From assembly GCF_005774735.1 (NCBI RefSeq), contig NZ_VBUM01000018.1, positions 1-46,697 on the forward strand: DNA of 46,697 bases. Reading direction: 5' to 3'. The translations under genes were made by a program, and so were the position numbers. A model generated the notes under the pieces. That model saw only the letters and a list, made by a program, of their open reading frames with translations. It did no database searches and was not told the origin of the DNA. This DNA is from Microbacterium sp. 5K110 (GTDB lineage: Bacteria > Actinomycetota > Actinomycetes > Actinomycetales > Microbacteriaceae). Positions 1-7,542 of the stretch are shown piece after piece. The stretch's first letter is position 1, and every line of letters begins with the position of its first letter.

Positions 1-23
1 GGACGGGGGCGGACCGCGGCCGC

Positions 24-45
24 GCAGGGTGCGGGTGCACCCTGT
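24..45. terminator. Hairpin at window start, possible terminator of an upstream gene
   Basis: Arms CAGGGTGC (25-32) and GCACCCTG (37-44) enclose a 4-nt loop, with one extra G:U pair outside. There is no clear U tract. It probably ends a gene lying left of the window; a symmetric operator is possible. Confidence 0.35.
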
Positions 46-95
46 CGCCGGTTCGGTGGAGGTCCGTCCGGGGGAATCGGGGGCCGGGCGACGCC

Positions 96-524
96 GTGGC
101 GGCCGCGCCCCGCCGCGCACCCGATAATGAACACGTGGAACCCTGGGAGACGCGCGACTGGTTCCAGGAGTTCCTCGATGTGCTCAACCGCCACGATCTC
201 GTCGCGTTGCGGGACCTCCTCTCGCCGGATGTGCGGCGCGCGCACCTTCCCGCCGGTGCGGATGCCTGGGTGTCTGAGTACGCGGATCTGTTGCGCGGAT
301 TCCCCGACTGGCAGTGGCGGCGCATCCAACTGCTCGTCGAAGACGACCGGGCGGCCGTCCATCTGCGCGGAAGCGGCGCGCACACGGGAGTCTTCGACGG
401 TCTCGCTCCGACGCGACGGCGGGTCAGTATCGCCTCGTTCGCCATGTACCGACTCGCGCGCGGGCGCATCGTCGAGGCATCCGGGACTGACGACGCCGGA
501 GCCATCCGGACGGCCCTGTCGTGA
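96..524 (+). CDS. SnoaL-like / NTF2-fold ester cyclase-like protein
   Basis: A 142-residue protein starting at GTG, with a purine-rich stretch upstream. The N-terminal part (WFQEFLDVLNRHD, then DLLSPDVRRA) and the later phrases FPDWQWRRIQLLVEDDRAAVHL and GAHTGVFDGLAPTRRRVSI follow the pattern of SnoaL-like ester cyclase/dehydratase proteins, which use a cone-shaped NTF2 fold. The family length is 120-150 residues, so the gene looks complete. No substrate can be assigned: most such stand-alone proteins are uncharacterised. An in-frame GTG at 135 is an alternative start. It stands alone, followed by a small plus-strand gene. Confidence 0.75.
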   Translation: MAAAPRRAPDNEHVEPWETRDWFQEFLDVLNRHDLVALRDLLSPDVRRAHLPAGADAWVSEYADLLRGFPDWQWRRIQLLVEDDRAAVHLRGSGAHTGVFDGLAPTRRRVSIASFAMYRLARGRIVEASGTDDAGAIRTALS

Positions 525-614
525 GGCCGGGGATTCTCTTCGACGGTCGGCCAGGCGATTCCACGCGGACGCTCTCACACGACTCCCGCCGCGGGAGTGG
601 AAGGACGTACGCGC

Positions 615-902
615 ATGGTCGCTGACGGTCGCCCCGGTTCGGGGGTCGTCTGGGCGCGCGTCGAAGAGGGTTTCCATGTCGCGACCGCGCACGGCGTCTT
701 CCTCGGCTACGTCGACCGGGAAGCCGACGGAACCTACTTCGCCTACAGCCGCCGCTCCCGTCCCCTAGGGCGTTTCCCGAACCTCGTCGCCGCGATGACC
801 GCCGTCTCCCACGCCCACGCCGACTCGGTCGCCGAGCCCGCGGTCATCGAGCTGCGCCAGGTCCGCGACGCTTCGCCGGGGTCGGTCGCGCGCCGGTCCT
901 GA
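615..902 (+). CDS. Small hypothetical protein
   Basis: A 95-residue protein from ATG at 615, preceded by GGAAGGA at about 599-605, which is good Shine-Dalgarno spacing; an upstream in-frame GTG at 597 lies before that site. The sequence VVWARVEEGFHVATAHGVFLGYV followed by DGTYFAYSRRSRPLGRFPNLVAAM suggests a small beta-rich soluble domain, as in short hypothetical proteins of Microbacteriaceae. No catalytic motif, signal peptide or membrane segment is visible. The codon positions look coding, with GC-rich third positions. Function unknown. Confidence 0.6.
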   Translation: MVADGRPGSGVVWARVEEGFHVATAHGVFLGYVDREADGTYFAYSRRSRPLGRFPNLVAAMTAVSHAHADSVAEPAVIELRQVRDASPGSVARRS

Positions 903-1096
903 TGGCCCTCGTCATCGTCCCGACGGGCGTATGGGCGCACAGTCGCGTCGCGCGTCGCGGCCCGGATCGCAGCGTTGCTGAGAACACAGCCTGAATTTCC
1001 GCCGGATTGCAAGGCCCCCTGTTTCGTGCACGTCACGCCCCATGCTGGAAAGAGCGTCCGGGTTTCCGGGCGTTGATTCACTTCGAAAGGAACATC

Positions 1097-1363
1097 ATGG
1101 GCTTCTTCGGATTCCTGCTCCTCGGACTCCTCGCGGGAGCCATCGCCAAGCTGATCCTCCCCGGAAAGCAGGGCGGCGGCTGGCTCATCACGCTGCTGCT
1201 CGGCGTCGTCGGCGCCCTCCTCGGCGGATTCCTCGGCGGGCTGCTGTTCAACGCACCGCTCCAGGACTTCTTCTCGATCCAGACGTGGCTCCTCGCCATC
1301 GGCGGTTCGATCATCGTGCTGCTGATCTACGGCCTCATCGTCGGACGTCGCGCCAAGAACTGA
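1097..1363 (+). CDS. GlsB/YeaQ/YmgE-family stress-response membrane protein
   Basis: An 88-residue hydrophobic protein with three membrane segments and glycine-rich helix packing (GFLLLGLLAGAIAKLILPGK, then a GG-rich second helix, then a third ending in GRRAKN). This is the transglycosylase-associated/GlsB family of small inner-membrane proteins, often induced by general stress; the biochemical role is unknown. ATG at 1097 follows GAAAGGAA (1085-1092). A perfect 32-bp palindrome directly downstream is the likely terminator, so the gene is probably monocistronic. Confidence 0.9.
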   Translation: MGFFGFLLLGLLAGAIAKLILPGKQGGGWLITLLLGVVGALLGGFLGGLLFNAPLQDFFSIQTWLLAIGGSIIVLLIYGLIVGRRAKN

Positions 1364-1374
1364 CGCGAACTCTC

Positions 1375-1406
1375 ACAGGGCCGGATGCCATGGCATCCGG
1401 CCCTGT
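1375..1406. terminator. Perfect 32-bp palindrome after the GlsB-family gene
   Basis: The sequence from A1375 to T1406 is completely self-complementary, with 16-bp arms ending in ...GGATGCCA and its complement, 12 bp after the upstream stop codon. It is a strong factor-independent-type hairpin without an obvious U tract. Confidence 0.75.
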
Positions 1407-1565
1407 CGTGTGTCCGGGGGCGTGCGGCCGTGTGGTGTGTCTGGGGGCCGGTGGCTGTGTGCAAGCGGCCCGTGGTGGTCGGGGGCGTGCGGCACGGCGC
1501 GAGGGCAGACGCGAGCGGCAACGCGAAAGCCCTCCCGCGCGGCCGGTGGCCGCCCGTGAGGGCCG

Positions 1566-1639
1566 TGGAGGGGCTGACGGGAATCGAACCCGCGCTATCT
1601 GCTTGGGAAGCAGATGTTCTGCCATTGAACTACAGCCCC
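1566..1639 (-). tRNA. tRNA-Gly (anticodon CCC)
   Basis: Read on the minus strand, the gene begins GGGGCTGTAG and ends CAGCCCC-T-CCA, giving a 7-bp acceptor stem with an encoded CCA (1566-1568). The anticodon stem TCTGC/GCAGA encloses the loop TTCCCAA, placing anticodon CCC at 1605-1607. The T arm GCGGG-TTCGATT-CCCGT is canonical. Glycine identity agrees with the CCC anticodon. It reads GGG codons. Confidence 0.96.
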
Positions 1640-1711
1640 GAGCGCCTGACGGCACTTCCGCCAGCATAACAGCGTCTCCCGCGGCATCCGGGTCGGCGGG
1701 GAGCCCCTCTT

Positions 1712-1796
1712 CCGCCAGATCACGTGATCTGGCCGACATCACCCCCTATGCCTCGATGTCGCGGGTGCGTTCGTCCGGATCGCGTGATCTGGACGA
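1712..1796. repeat. Dispersed ~85-bp hairpin element, copy A
   Basis: It begins with a perfect 20-bp palindrome (1714-1733, centred on CACGTG). The outer arm CCAGATCACG (1715-1724) pairs with CGTGATCTGG (1783-1792), and the inner arm GACATC (1735-1740) pairs with GATGTC (1755-1760). The same nested architecture and near-identical arms recur at 37542-37623, indicating a small repeated palindromic element. Confidence 0.65.
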
Positions 1797-1826
1797 CGTG
1801 GCCCGTGCGGGTGCAGTCCCACGCCC

Positions 1827-1838
1827 TAGGCTGGGCGC
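1827..1838 (+). promoter_or_regulatory. Leaderless promoter -10 box for dcd
   Basis: TAGGCT (1827-1832) lies exactly 6 nt before the GTG start, so the predicted +1 coincides with the start codon. No Shine-Dalgarno sequence is present. Confidence 0.65.
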
Positions 1839-2444
1839 GTGCTGCTCTCCGATCGCGACATCCGAGCCGAACTCGCCGCCGGACGCCTGGGTCTCGACCC
1901 CTTCGACCCGGCCATGGTGCAGCCGTCGAGCGTCGATGTGCGGCTCGATCGCTACTTCCGGCTGTTCGACAACCACAAGTACCCCTTCATCGATCCGGCC
2001 GAGGACCAGCCCGAGCTCACGCGCCTGATCGAGGTCGAGCCGAATGAGCCGTTCATCCTTCACCCGGGCGAATTCGCGCTCGGCTCGACGTTCGAGCGCG
2101 TCACCCTCCCCGACGATGTCGCCGCGCGGCTCGAGGGGAAGTCCTCGCTCGGCCGGCTGGGCCTCCTCACCCACTCGACCGCCGGGTTCATCGACCCGGG
2201 ATTCTCGGGCCACGTCACGCTCGAGCTCTCGAACGTCGCGACGCTCCCGATCAAGCTGTGGCCGGGCATGAAGATCGGTCAGGTCTGCTACTTCCGCCTG
2301 ACTTCGCCCGCCGAGAACCCGTACGGCTCCGGCCCCTACGGCAACCGCTACCAGGGCCAGCGCGGTCCGACCGCGTCGCGCTCGGCGCTCAACTTCCACC
2401 GCACCGACGTCGGCACGAGCGACGCCGGCGCCCCCGGCCGCTGA
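1839..2444 (+). CDS. dcd: dCTP deaminase (probable bifunctional, dUMP-forming type)
   Basis: This 201-residue enzyme deaminates dCTP for dTMP synthesis. The family signature is clear: [11 protein letters not shown] near residue 30, then [35 protein letters not shown] and [14 protein letters not shown], which form the trimeric nucleotide-binding site. The [20 protein letters not shown] region resembles the actinobacterial Dcd-Dut enzymes that release dUMP directly (family knowledge), so that activity is likely but not proven here. The GTG start is supported by a -10 box placed for a leaderless transcript. A long hairpin follows the gene, and tRNA-Gly lies upstream on the other strand. Confidence 0.95.
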   Translation: MLLSDRDIRAELAAGRLGLDPFDPAMVQPSSVDVRLDRYFRLFDNHKYPFIDPAEDQPELTRLIEVEPNEPFILHPGEFALGSTFERVTLPDDVAARLEGKSSLGRLGLLTHSTAGFIDPGFSGHVTLELSNVATLPIKLWPGMKIGQVCYFRLTSPAENPYGSGPYGNRYQGQRGPTASRSALNFHRTDVGTSDAGAPGR

Positions 2445-2491
2445 CCCGCGCCTGCGCGGCCCCGCGCTGCCGCGCCCGTCGCGCGGCCCCG

Positions 2492-2560
2492 CCGATAAAC
2501 GCTGCCCCGAGCGAGACACGCCATCTCGCGGCGCGTCTCACTCGGTTGAGCGTTTATCGG
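2492..2560. terminator. 69-bp multi-stem hairpin between convergent genes
   Basis: Nested arms: CCGATAAACGCT (2492-2503) with AGCGTTTATCGG (2549-2560), CCGAG (2507-2511) with CTCGG (2541-2545), GAGAC (2513-2517) with GTCTC (2535-2539) and CGCC (2519-2522) with GGCG (2530-2533). It sits between dcd and the minus-strand regulator, so it can act as a bidirectional terminator. The AT-containing outer arm is unusual for this GC-rich sequence. Confidence 0.7.
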
Positions 2561-2563
2561 TGA

Positions 2564-3298
2564 TCACTCGGATGTCGAGGACTCGCGGCCGCGACTGAAC
2601 CCGGCGTCGAAGCCGCGTTCGTAGGCGCGCTGCGCCGCACGGTGACCGCGCTCGCCGTGGCCGTGGTGGCCGTGCTCGCCGTGCCCGTGGCCGTGCTCGC
2701 CGTGTCCGCGGTGTTCCGCGTCGTGCTCGCTGAAGGCGTCGGGCCCGAAGCCTCTGCGCTTGCCCGACCCGAAGCCGGGGCCGAAGCCGCCGCGCATGCC
2801 GGGGCCGAATGCCGGGCCGAAGCCGGGGCCGAAGCCGCCGCGCATGCCGGGACCGAAGCCGGGGCCGAAGCCGCCGCGTCCGCGTGGGCCGAACCGACGC
2901 TCCTGGGCGTCGTCGATGCCCATCGCCTCGGCGACCGCATCGAGCGAGGCGACGAGTCGCTCCAGCTCTTCGGCCGGGACGTCGGACAGGAGCGCCGCGC
3001 GATCGGCATCCATTCGATCGAGGATGCCGCGGCCGGTCGCGGTGAGCGCCCAGCCGTCGTCGGTGCGCTCGATCCACCCGCGCTCGGCGAGGGCGGTGAC
3101 GCGTTTGCCTCCGCGGGCGATCCGATCGCGGATCCACGGGGAGTCGACGCGCCCGTCGATCACGCCCAGGATCAGCGCGGTCTTCGGGTGGAGGTCGCCG
3201 TCGCGCAGCTGCGCGAACAGGCGGTGGTGCAGCGCGGAGCCGACCGTCGTGAGGCGGTGGGCGAGGCTGCGGGGATCCAGAGGTGTGGAGGTGTTCAT
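2564..3298 (-). CDS. MarR/PadR-like regulator with Gly-Phe-Pro repeats and a His-rich tail
   Basis: This is a 244-residue protein from the ATG at 3298, chosen because AAAGGA lies 6 nt upstream; a longer reading frame extends through the promoter region. Residues ~1-100 form a winged-helix-type domain (TALILGVIDGRVDSPWIRDRI, KRVTALAERGWIER, GWALTATGRGILDRM). The middle (~130-180) repeats GFGPGFGPGMRG-type units. The tail is rich in HGEHGHGHGEHGHHGHG-type histidines, a probable metal-binding segment. The gene is divergent from a second MarR-type regulator that also has a His-rich insert, and both share operator-like repeats. Likely an autoregulated transcription factor; the ligand is unknown and metal is an inference. 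Confidence 0.8.
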   Translation of the reverse strand: MNTSTPLDPRSLAHRLTTVGSALHHRLFAQLRDGDLHPKTALILGVIDGRVDSPWIRDRIARGGKRVTALAERGWIERTDDGWALTATGRGILDRMDADRAALLSDVPAEELERLVASLDAVAEAMGIDDAQERRFGPRGRGGFGPGFGPGMRGGFGPGFGPAFGPGMRGGFGPGFGSGKRRGFGPDAFSEHDAEHRGHGEHGHGHGEHGHHGHGERGHRAAQRAYERGFDAGFSRGRESSTSE

Positions 3299-3330
3299 GG
3301 GAGGTCCTTTCGTGGCGGGAGATCCGCCGA

Positions 3331-3393
3331 TACATGTCATGTGACAACGGATGTACTGTGACATGTATTCCGAATGCTTGTCAAGCGACATGT
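3331..3393. promoter_or_regulatory. Divergent operator region with three ACATGT palindromes
   Basis: ACATGT cores occur at 3332-3337, 3361-3366 and 3388-3393, about one every 27-29 bp. The first two belong to a perfect inverted repeat, TACATGTCA (3331-3339) and TGACATGTA (3359-3367). An extra TGTCA/TGACA pair lies at 3335-3346. The third core touches the -10 box of the plus-strand regulator, so binding there should repress it. Confidence 0.7.
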
Positions 3394-3404
3394 AAAATCC
3401 GGAT
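3393..3404 (+). promoter_or_regulatory. Leaderless promoter -10 box for the MarR regulator
   Basis: TAAAAT (3393-3398) is followed by 6 nt and the GTG start at 3405. It overlaps the third ACATGT operator core. Confidence 0.65.
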
Positions 3405-3920
3405 GTGACCACCGATCCCGCCGACGACATCGCCGCCGCGCTCGCCCAGTTGCGGGGGCGTCGCCCGCGTCCGCCGTTCGGTCCCGGCGGTCCGCGCGGC
3501 CACGAGCACGAGCACCACGGGCACGGACGGCATCCGTTCCACGGCGGACCGCCCTGGGCCGACCCCGGCCAGGGTCGGTTCGCCGGAGTCGCACGCCTGC
3601 GCATGCTGGACGCGCTCGTCGCGGCATCCGGCCCGCTGTCCGTGAGCGAGATCGCCGAGGCCGTCGGCGTGGATCAGCCTCGCGCCTCACGCCTGGTTCA
3701 GCAGGGCGTGCAGATGCGCCTCGTTGAGCGCGAGCCCGACCCCGACGACGCCCGCCGCACCCGCGTCCGCCTCACCGCCGAGGGCGAGCGCCTCGTCTCG
3801 AGCGTCCGCGGGCGGCGACGGGATGCCGTGCGCTCCGCGCTCGAGTCCTTCACCGACGCCGAGCGCGCCGACTTCGCCCGTCTCCTGGCGAAATTCGCCG
3901 ACGCCTGGCCGCGGGACTGA
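3405..3920 (+). CDS. MarR-family transcriptional regulator with His-rich N-terminal insert
   Basis: A 171-residue protein with a MarR winged helix at residues ~65-165: VARLRMLDALVAASGPLSVSEIAEAVG, then DQPRASRLVQQGV as recognition helix and DARRTRVRLTAEGERLV as wing. Residues ~20-50 are Pro/Gly/His-rich (GHEHEHHGHGRHPFHGG), which is not part of the normal MarR fold and could bind metal ions; this echoes the His-rich tail of the divergent regulator. The GTG start is fixed by a -10 box 6 nt upstream (leaderless). The last codons are duplicated as DNA 126 bp downstream. Confidence 0.88.
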   Translation: MTTDPADDIAAALAQLRGRRPRPPFGPGGPRGHEHEHHGHGRHPFHGGPPWADPGQGRFAGVARLRMLDALVAASGPLSVSEIAEAVGVDQPRASRLVQQGVQMRLVEREPDPDDARRTRVRLTAEGERLVSSVRGRRRDAVRSALESFTDAERADFARLLAKFADAWPRD

Positions 3921-4066
3921 GCCCGCGGCATCCGGTTCGGTGCGCTGAGAACAGGGGATGCCGCGAGAACAGGGGGGTTCGCGGGGTTTCGGCCTGTTCT
4001 GGGTGCATGGCCTGTTTTGGCCCCGGGCTGTCGGCCGCGGGACTGAGCCCGCGGCATCCGGTTCGG
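3907..4066. repeat. 34-bp direct repeat duplicating the end of the MarR gene
   Basis: The 34-bp stretch 3907-3940, which includes the last codons and stop of the regulator, recurs at 4033-4066 (period 126 bp). Between the copies, AGAACAGG (3948-3955 and 3966-3973) can pair with CCTGTTCT (3993-4000), giving a terminator-like hairpin. This suggests a local duplication event. Confidence 0.7.
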
Positions 4067-4077
4067 GATCGGTTCGC

Positions 4078-4175
4078 GTGCGAAACTCCTGAGAAATCGT
4101 CGGCACCGCGGCCGGCACCGGCGGGATTCCGCCGGTCCACGCGTGGTCGATGGCAGAAACTCAGGAGTTTCGCAC
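4078..4175. repeat. 98-bp segment bounded by perfect 16-bp inverted repeats
   Basis: GTGCGAAACTCCTGAG (4078-4093) is the exact reverse complement of 4160-4175, enclosing 66 bp with its own internal GC-rich symmetry. It lies in the convergent gap before the MFS gene end. It could be a non-coding miniature element or a large terminator. Confidence 0.6.
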
Positions 4176-4210
4176 GGCGGCGCGGGCCGCCCGCACCCCG
4201 GCCCCCCGCC

Positions 4211-5593
4211 TCAGCGAATCACGGCCCCGCGGTTGGGCACGCGGATCATCAGCGTCAGGCCCACGGCGAGGATCAGCACGATCCCCAGGATGCCGAGGCG
4301 CGTGTCGCCCGTGATCCCGACGAACAGCGCGAACGAGCCCGGGGCGAGGAACGACACCGCGCGGCCGGTCGTGGCGTAGAGGCCGAAGATCTCGCCCTCG
4401 CGGCCCTCGGGCGTCGCGCGGGAGAGATAGGTGCGGCTCGCCGACTGCACGGGGCCGACGAACAGCCCGAGGCCGAGCCCCGCGACCCAGAACGCGGGCT
4501 GCGACGTGCCGATGAACAGCACCGCGGAGCCGAGCACGATCAGTCCGATCAGCGACACCACGATCACGCGCTTCGGGCCGAAGCGGTCGTCGAGGCGTCC
4601 GGCGGACATCGTGCTGATGCCGGCGACGACGTTGGCGGCGACGGCGAAGTACAGCACCTCGGTCGAGGAGAATCCGAACACCTGCGCGGCGATGATCGCG
4701 CCGAACGTGAACACCCCGGTGAGCCCGTCGCGGAACACCGCGCTGGCGATGAGGAACATCAGCACCGGGCGGCTGTCGCGCCAGAGCGAGCGCAGCGTCC
4801 CCCACAGCACGACGTACGACTGGAAGAACCCGACCCGCACCTGGCGGCGCTGCGCCGGGATCTCGGGCACCCGCACGAGCACGGGGATCGCGAACACCGC
4901 GAACCAGACCGCGGATGCCAGCACGGCCAGCCGCACGTTCAGACCGCCGTCCTTCGACACGGCGAGAAGGCCCGCGGCATCCGGGTTCCCGAACCCCTGG
5001 ATGAACAGCACGAGCAGGAGGAGGAGGAGCACGATGCCGCCGACGTATCCCATGCCCCAGCCGAAGCCCGAGACGCGGCCGATGTTCTCGCGCGTGGAGA
5101 CCTGCGACAGCATCGCGTAGTAGTTGACGCTCGCGAACTCGAAGAAGACGTTGCCGACTGCCAGGAGCGTCGCCCCGAGTATCAGGTAGGCCGGCGTGCC
5201 CTCGACGAACACCATCGCGGCCATCGCGAGCACGATCACGCCGGTGTTCACGCCCAACCACAGCTTGCGGCGCCCTGTGCCGTCGCTGCGCTGGCCGATC
5301 ACCGGGGCCAGCAGCGCCACGAGGACTCCGGCGATCATCAGCGCGGTGCCGATGAGGCTGGCGTTCGAGGCGAGAGCCCTCACCAGCGCGGGGTCGTTCG
5401 CGTTGTCGCCGGCCGCAGCCACGATGGCCGGGTCGACGAACAGCGTGCTCGAGAGGTACGTGCTGAACACGAACGTCGTCACGACCGCGTTGAACGCCGC
5501 CGAGCCCCAGTCCCACAGCGCCCAGGCGAGGACGGGCCGTCGAACGTCGGTGGAAGGGGCGGATGCCGCGGAGGCGGTGTCGGGCGAGGACAT
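4211..5593 (-). CDS. MFS transporter, UMF1 family
   Basis: A 460-residue membrane protein with about 12 hydrophobic segments. The opening VLAWALWDWGSAAFNAVVTTFVFSTYL and the loop APVIGQRSDGTGRRKLWLG (MFS motif A) match the UMF1 branch of the major facilitator superfamily, as do the WGMGYVGG and PEGREGEIFGLYATTGR regions. The substrate is unknown; related fungal Atg22 proteins export amino acids. ATG at 5593 is chosen because TAGCGT ends 7 nt before it (leaderless). It is divergent from the helicase gene. Confidence 0.88.
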   Translation of the reverse strand: MSSPDTASAASAPSTDVRRPVLAWALWDWGSAAFNAVVTTFVFSTYLSSTLFVDPAIVAAAGDNANDPALVRALASNASLIGTALMIAGVLVALLAPVIGQRSDGTGRRKLWLGVNTGVIVLAMAAMVFVEGTPAYLILGATLLAVGNVFFEFASVNYYAMLSQVSTRENIGRVSGFGWGMGYVGGIVLLLLLLVLFIQGFGNPDAAGLLAVSKDGGLNVRLAVLASAVWFAVFAIPVLVRVPEIPAQRRQVRVGFFQSYVVLWGTLRSLWRDSRPVLMFLIASAVFRDGLTGVFTFGAIIAAQVFGFSSTEVLYFAVAANVVAGISTMSAGRLDDRFGPKRVIVVSLIGLIVLGSAVLFIGTSQPAFWVAGLGLGLFVGPVQSASRTYLSRATPEGREGEIFGLYATTGRAVSFLAPGSFALFVGITGDTRLGILGIVLILAVGLTLMIRVPNRGAVIR

Positions 5594-5606
5594 GTCGCTC
5601 ACGCTA
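5594..5606 (-). promoter_or_regulatory. Leaderless promoter -10 box for the MFS gene
   Basis: On the minus strand TAGCGT (5606-5601) precedes ATG (5593) by 7 nt. An in-frame GTG at 5602 overlaps this box and is therefore disfavoured as the start. Confidence 0.5.
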
Positions 5607-5719
5607 GGACCCTTCGGTGAACGCGCGGATACGTCGGCCGCGGACGTGCCGACGTCGGCACGTCCGCTCAGGGTAGACCCTTCCGTGCCCTCAAGCGGCG
5701 GTTTCCCGGGGTGGCGCAC

Positions 5720-5731
5720 TACCGTGGAGTC
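5720..5731 (+). promoter_or_regulatory. Leaderless promoter -10 box for the helicase gene
   Basis: TACCGT (5720-5725) lies 6 nt before ATG 5732. The upstream in-frame GTG at 5711 would fall inside the promoter. Confidence 0.6.
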
Positions 5732-7477
5732 ATGGCATCCGAAAACCCCGCCCCCTCCGTCGAGGCGGACACCGCCCCCGAGCAGCTCACGTTCGCCGAT
5801 CTGGGACTGGATGCCGCTGTGCTCAAGGCCCTCAAAGACGTCGGCTACGAGACCCCGTCGGCCATCCAGGCCGCCACCATCCCCGTCCTCCTGCAGGGCC
5901 GCGACGTCGTCGGCCTCGCCCAGACCGGTACCGGCAAGACCGCGGCTTTCGCCCTGCCGGTGCTCTCGCAGATGGAGACCGGCCACAAGAACCCCCAGGC
6001 CCTCGTGCTCGCCCCCACGCGCGAGCTCGCGCTGCAGGTGTGCGAGGCGTTCGAGAAATACGCCGCGCACATCAAGGGCGTCTCCGTGCTCCCCGTCTAC
6101 GGTGGCCAGGGCTACGGCCAGCAGCTCTCGGCCCTGCGCCGCGGCGTCGACATCGTGGTCGGTACCCCCGGCCGCATCATGGACCACCTCGACAAGGGCA
6201 CGCTCGACCTCAGCGAGCTGAAGTACCTCGTGCTCGACGAGGCCGACGAGATGCTCAAGATGGGCTTCGCGGAGGACGTCGAGACGATCCTCGCCGACAC
6301 CCCGTCCGACAAGCAGGTGGCGCTGTTCTCGGCCACCATGCCCGCGCAGATCCGCCGCATCTCGGCGCAGTACCTCAACAACCCCGAAGAGATCACGGTC
6401 AAGACCAAGACCACGACCTCGGCGAGCATCACGCAGCGCTACCTCGTGGTGTCGTACCAGCAGAAGATCGACGCCCTCACGCGCATCCTCGAGGTCGAGA
6501 ACTTCGAGGGCATGATCGTCTTCACCCGCACGAAGAACGAGACCGAGACGGTCGCCGAGAAGCTGCGCGCCCGCGGATACACCGCGGCCGCGATCAACGG
6601 CGACGTCGCCCAGGTGCAGCGCGAGCGCACCGTGAACCAGCTGAAGTCGGGCAAGCTCGACATCCTCGTCGCCACCGACGTCGCCGCGCGCGGTCTCGAC
6701 GTCGAGCGCATCAGCCACGTCGTCAACTACGACCTGCCGATCGACACCGAGTCGTACGTGCACCGCATCGGTCGCACGGGCCGTGCCGGCCGCACCGGCG
6801 ACGCGATCAGCTTCGTCACCCCGCGCGAGCGCCGCATGCTCACCGCGATCGAGAAGGCCACGCGCCAGCCGCTCACCGAGATGACGCTGCCGAGCGTCGA
6901 CGACGTCAACGCCACGCGCCTGACGCGCTTCGACGACGCGATCACCACCGCCCTCGAAGACACCGCCGCGATCGCAACGTTCCGCGACGTCGTGGCGCAC
7001 TATGTCGCGCACCACGACGTTCCCGAGGCCGACGTGGCGGCGGCGCTCGCCGTGGTGGCGCAGGGCGACACTCCTCTCTTCATGGAAGAGGAGACCATCT
7101 CGCAGCCGCGCTTCGACCGCGACCGCGACCGTGCGCCCCGCGGGGGTGGGGACCGCGAGGGCGGCCCGCGCCGCGAGCGCGACGGGCGCTTCGCGACGTA
7201 CCGCATCGCGGTGGGGCGCCGGCAGCGCGTCGAGCCGCGTCAGATCGTGGGCGCGCTCGCGAACGAGGGCGGCCTGCGCCGCAACGACTTCGGCGCGATC
7301 CAGATCCGCCAGGACTTCTCGCTCGTCGAGCTCCCGGCCGACCTCTCGCGCGACACGATCGCCCGCCTCGGCGACACGCGCATCTCGGGCCAGCTCATCG
7401 ACCTGCGCCTCGACCAGGGCGGCCGCTCCGCCAAGCGCAGCGACCGGCCGCAGCGCCGCTCGTTCGATCGCGACTGA
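5732..7477 (+). CDS. deaD: DEAD-box ATP-dependent RNA helicase (DeaD/CsdA type)
   Basis: This 581-residue helicase remodels structured RNA, typically in ribosome assembly, cold adaptation and mRNA turnover. Visible motifs: Q motif with LTFADLGL and TPSAIQ (residues ~19-48), AQTGTGKT (63-70), PTRELA, TPGRIMDHL, VLDEADEML (~168), SATMP (~201), VATDVAARGLDVE and HRIGRTGRAGR. A basic linker leads to a DbpA/CsdA-like RNA-binding domain at ~485-560 (TYRIAVGRRQRVEPRQIVGA onwards). Domain order and length fit DeaD/CsdA. The start follows a leaderless -10 box. A spacer with 56-bp repeats and palindromes lies downstream. Confidence 0.95.
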   Translation: MASENPAPSVEADTAPEQLTFADLGLDAAVLKALKDVGYETPSAIQAATIPVLLQGRDVVGLAQTGTGKTAAFALPVLSQMETGHKNPQALVLAPTRELALQVCEAFEKYAAHIKGVSVLPVYGGQGYGQQLSALRRGVDIVVGTPGRIMDHLDKGTLDLSELKYLVLDEADEMLKMGFAEDVETILADTPSDKQVALFSATMPAQIRRISAQYLNNPEEITVKTKTTTSASITQRYLVVSYQQKIDALTRILEVENFEGMIVFTRTKNETETVAEKLRARGYTAAAINGDVAQVQRERTVNQLKSGKLDILVATDVAARGLDVERISHVVNYDLPIDTESYVHRIGRTGRAGRTGDAISFVTPRERRMLTAIEKATRQPLTEMTLPSVDDVNATRLTRFDDAITTALEDTAAIATFRDVVAHYVAHHDVPEADVAAALAVVAQGDTPLFMEEETISQPRFDRDRDRAPRGGGDREGGPRRERDGRFATYRIAVGRRQRVEPRQIVGALANEGGLRRNDFGAIQIRQDFSLVELPADLSRDTIARLGDTRISGQLIDLRLDQGGRSAKRSDRPQRRSFDRD

Positions 7478-7542
7478 CCCCGCGGCATCCCTCTGACGCC
7501 CTCGCGACCTGTGTGGTTGCGGGGGCGTCGATGCGTGGCCAC

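Larger units (their letters stand above)
1407..1838. other. Intergenic stretch holding tRNA-Gly, a hairpin element and the dcd promoter
   Basis: No protein gene is supported here. It contains tRNA-Gly on the minus strand (1566-1639), an 85-bp dispersed hairpin element (1712-1796) and the leaderless dcd promoter (1827-1838). The part from 1410 to 1560 is GC-rich low-complexity sequence without recognisable features. Confidence 0.7.

Noticed and set aside
2760..2890. Micro-repeats in the minus-strand regulator as a tandem-repeat mobile element
   Set aside because: They encode GFGPG-type amino-acid repeats in the correct frame, so they belong to the protein.
4007..5620. Plus-strand frame of 537 codons opposite the MFS gene
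   Set aside because: Highly charged, His/Arg/Glu-rich shadow translation with no recognisable domain.
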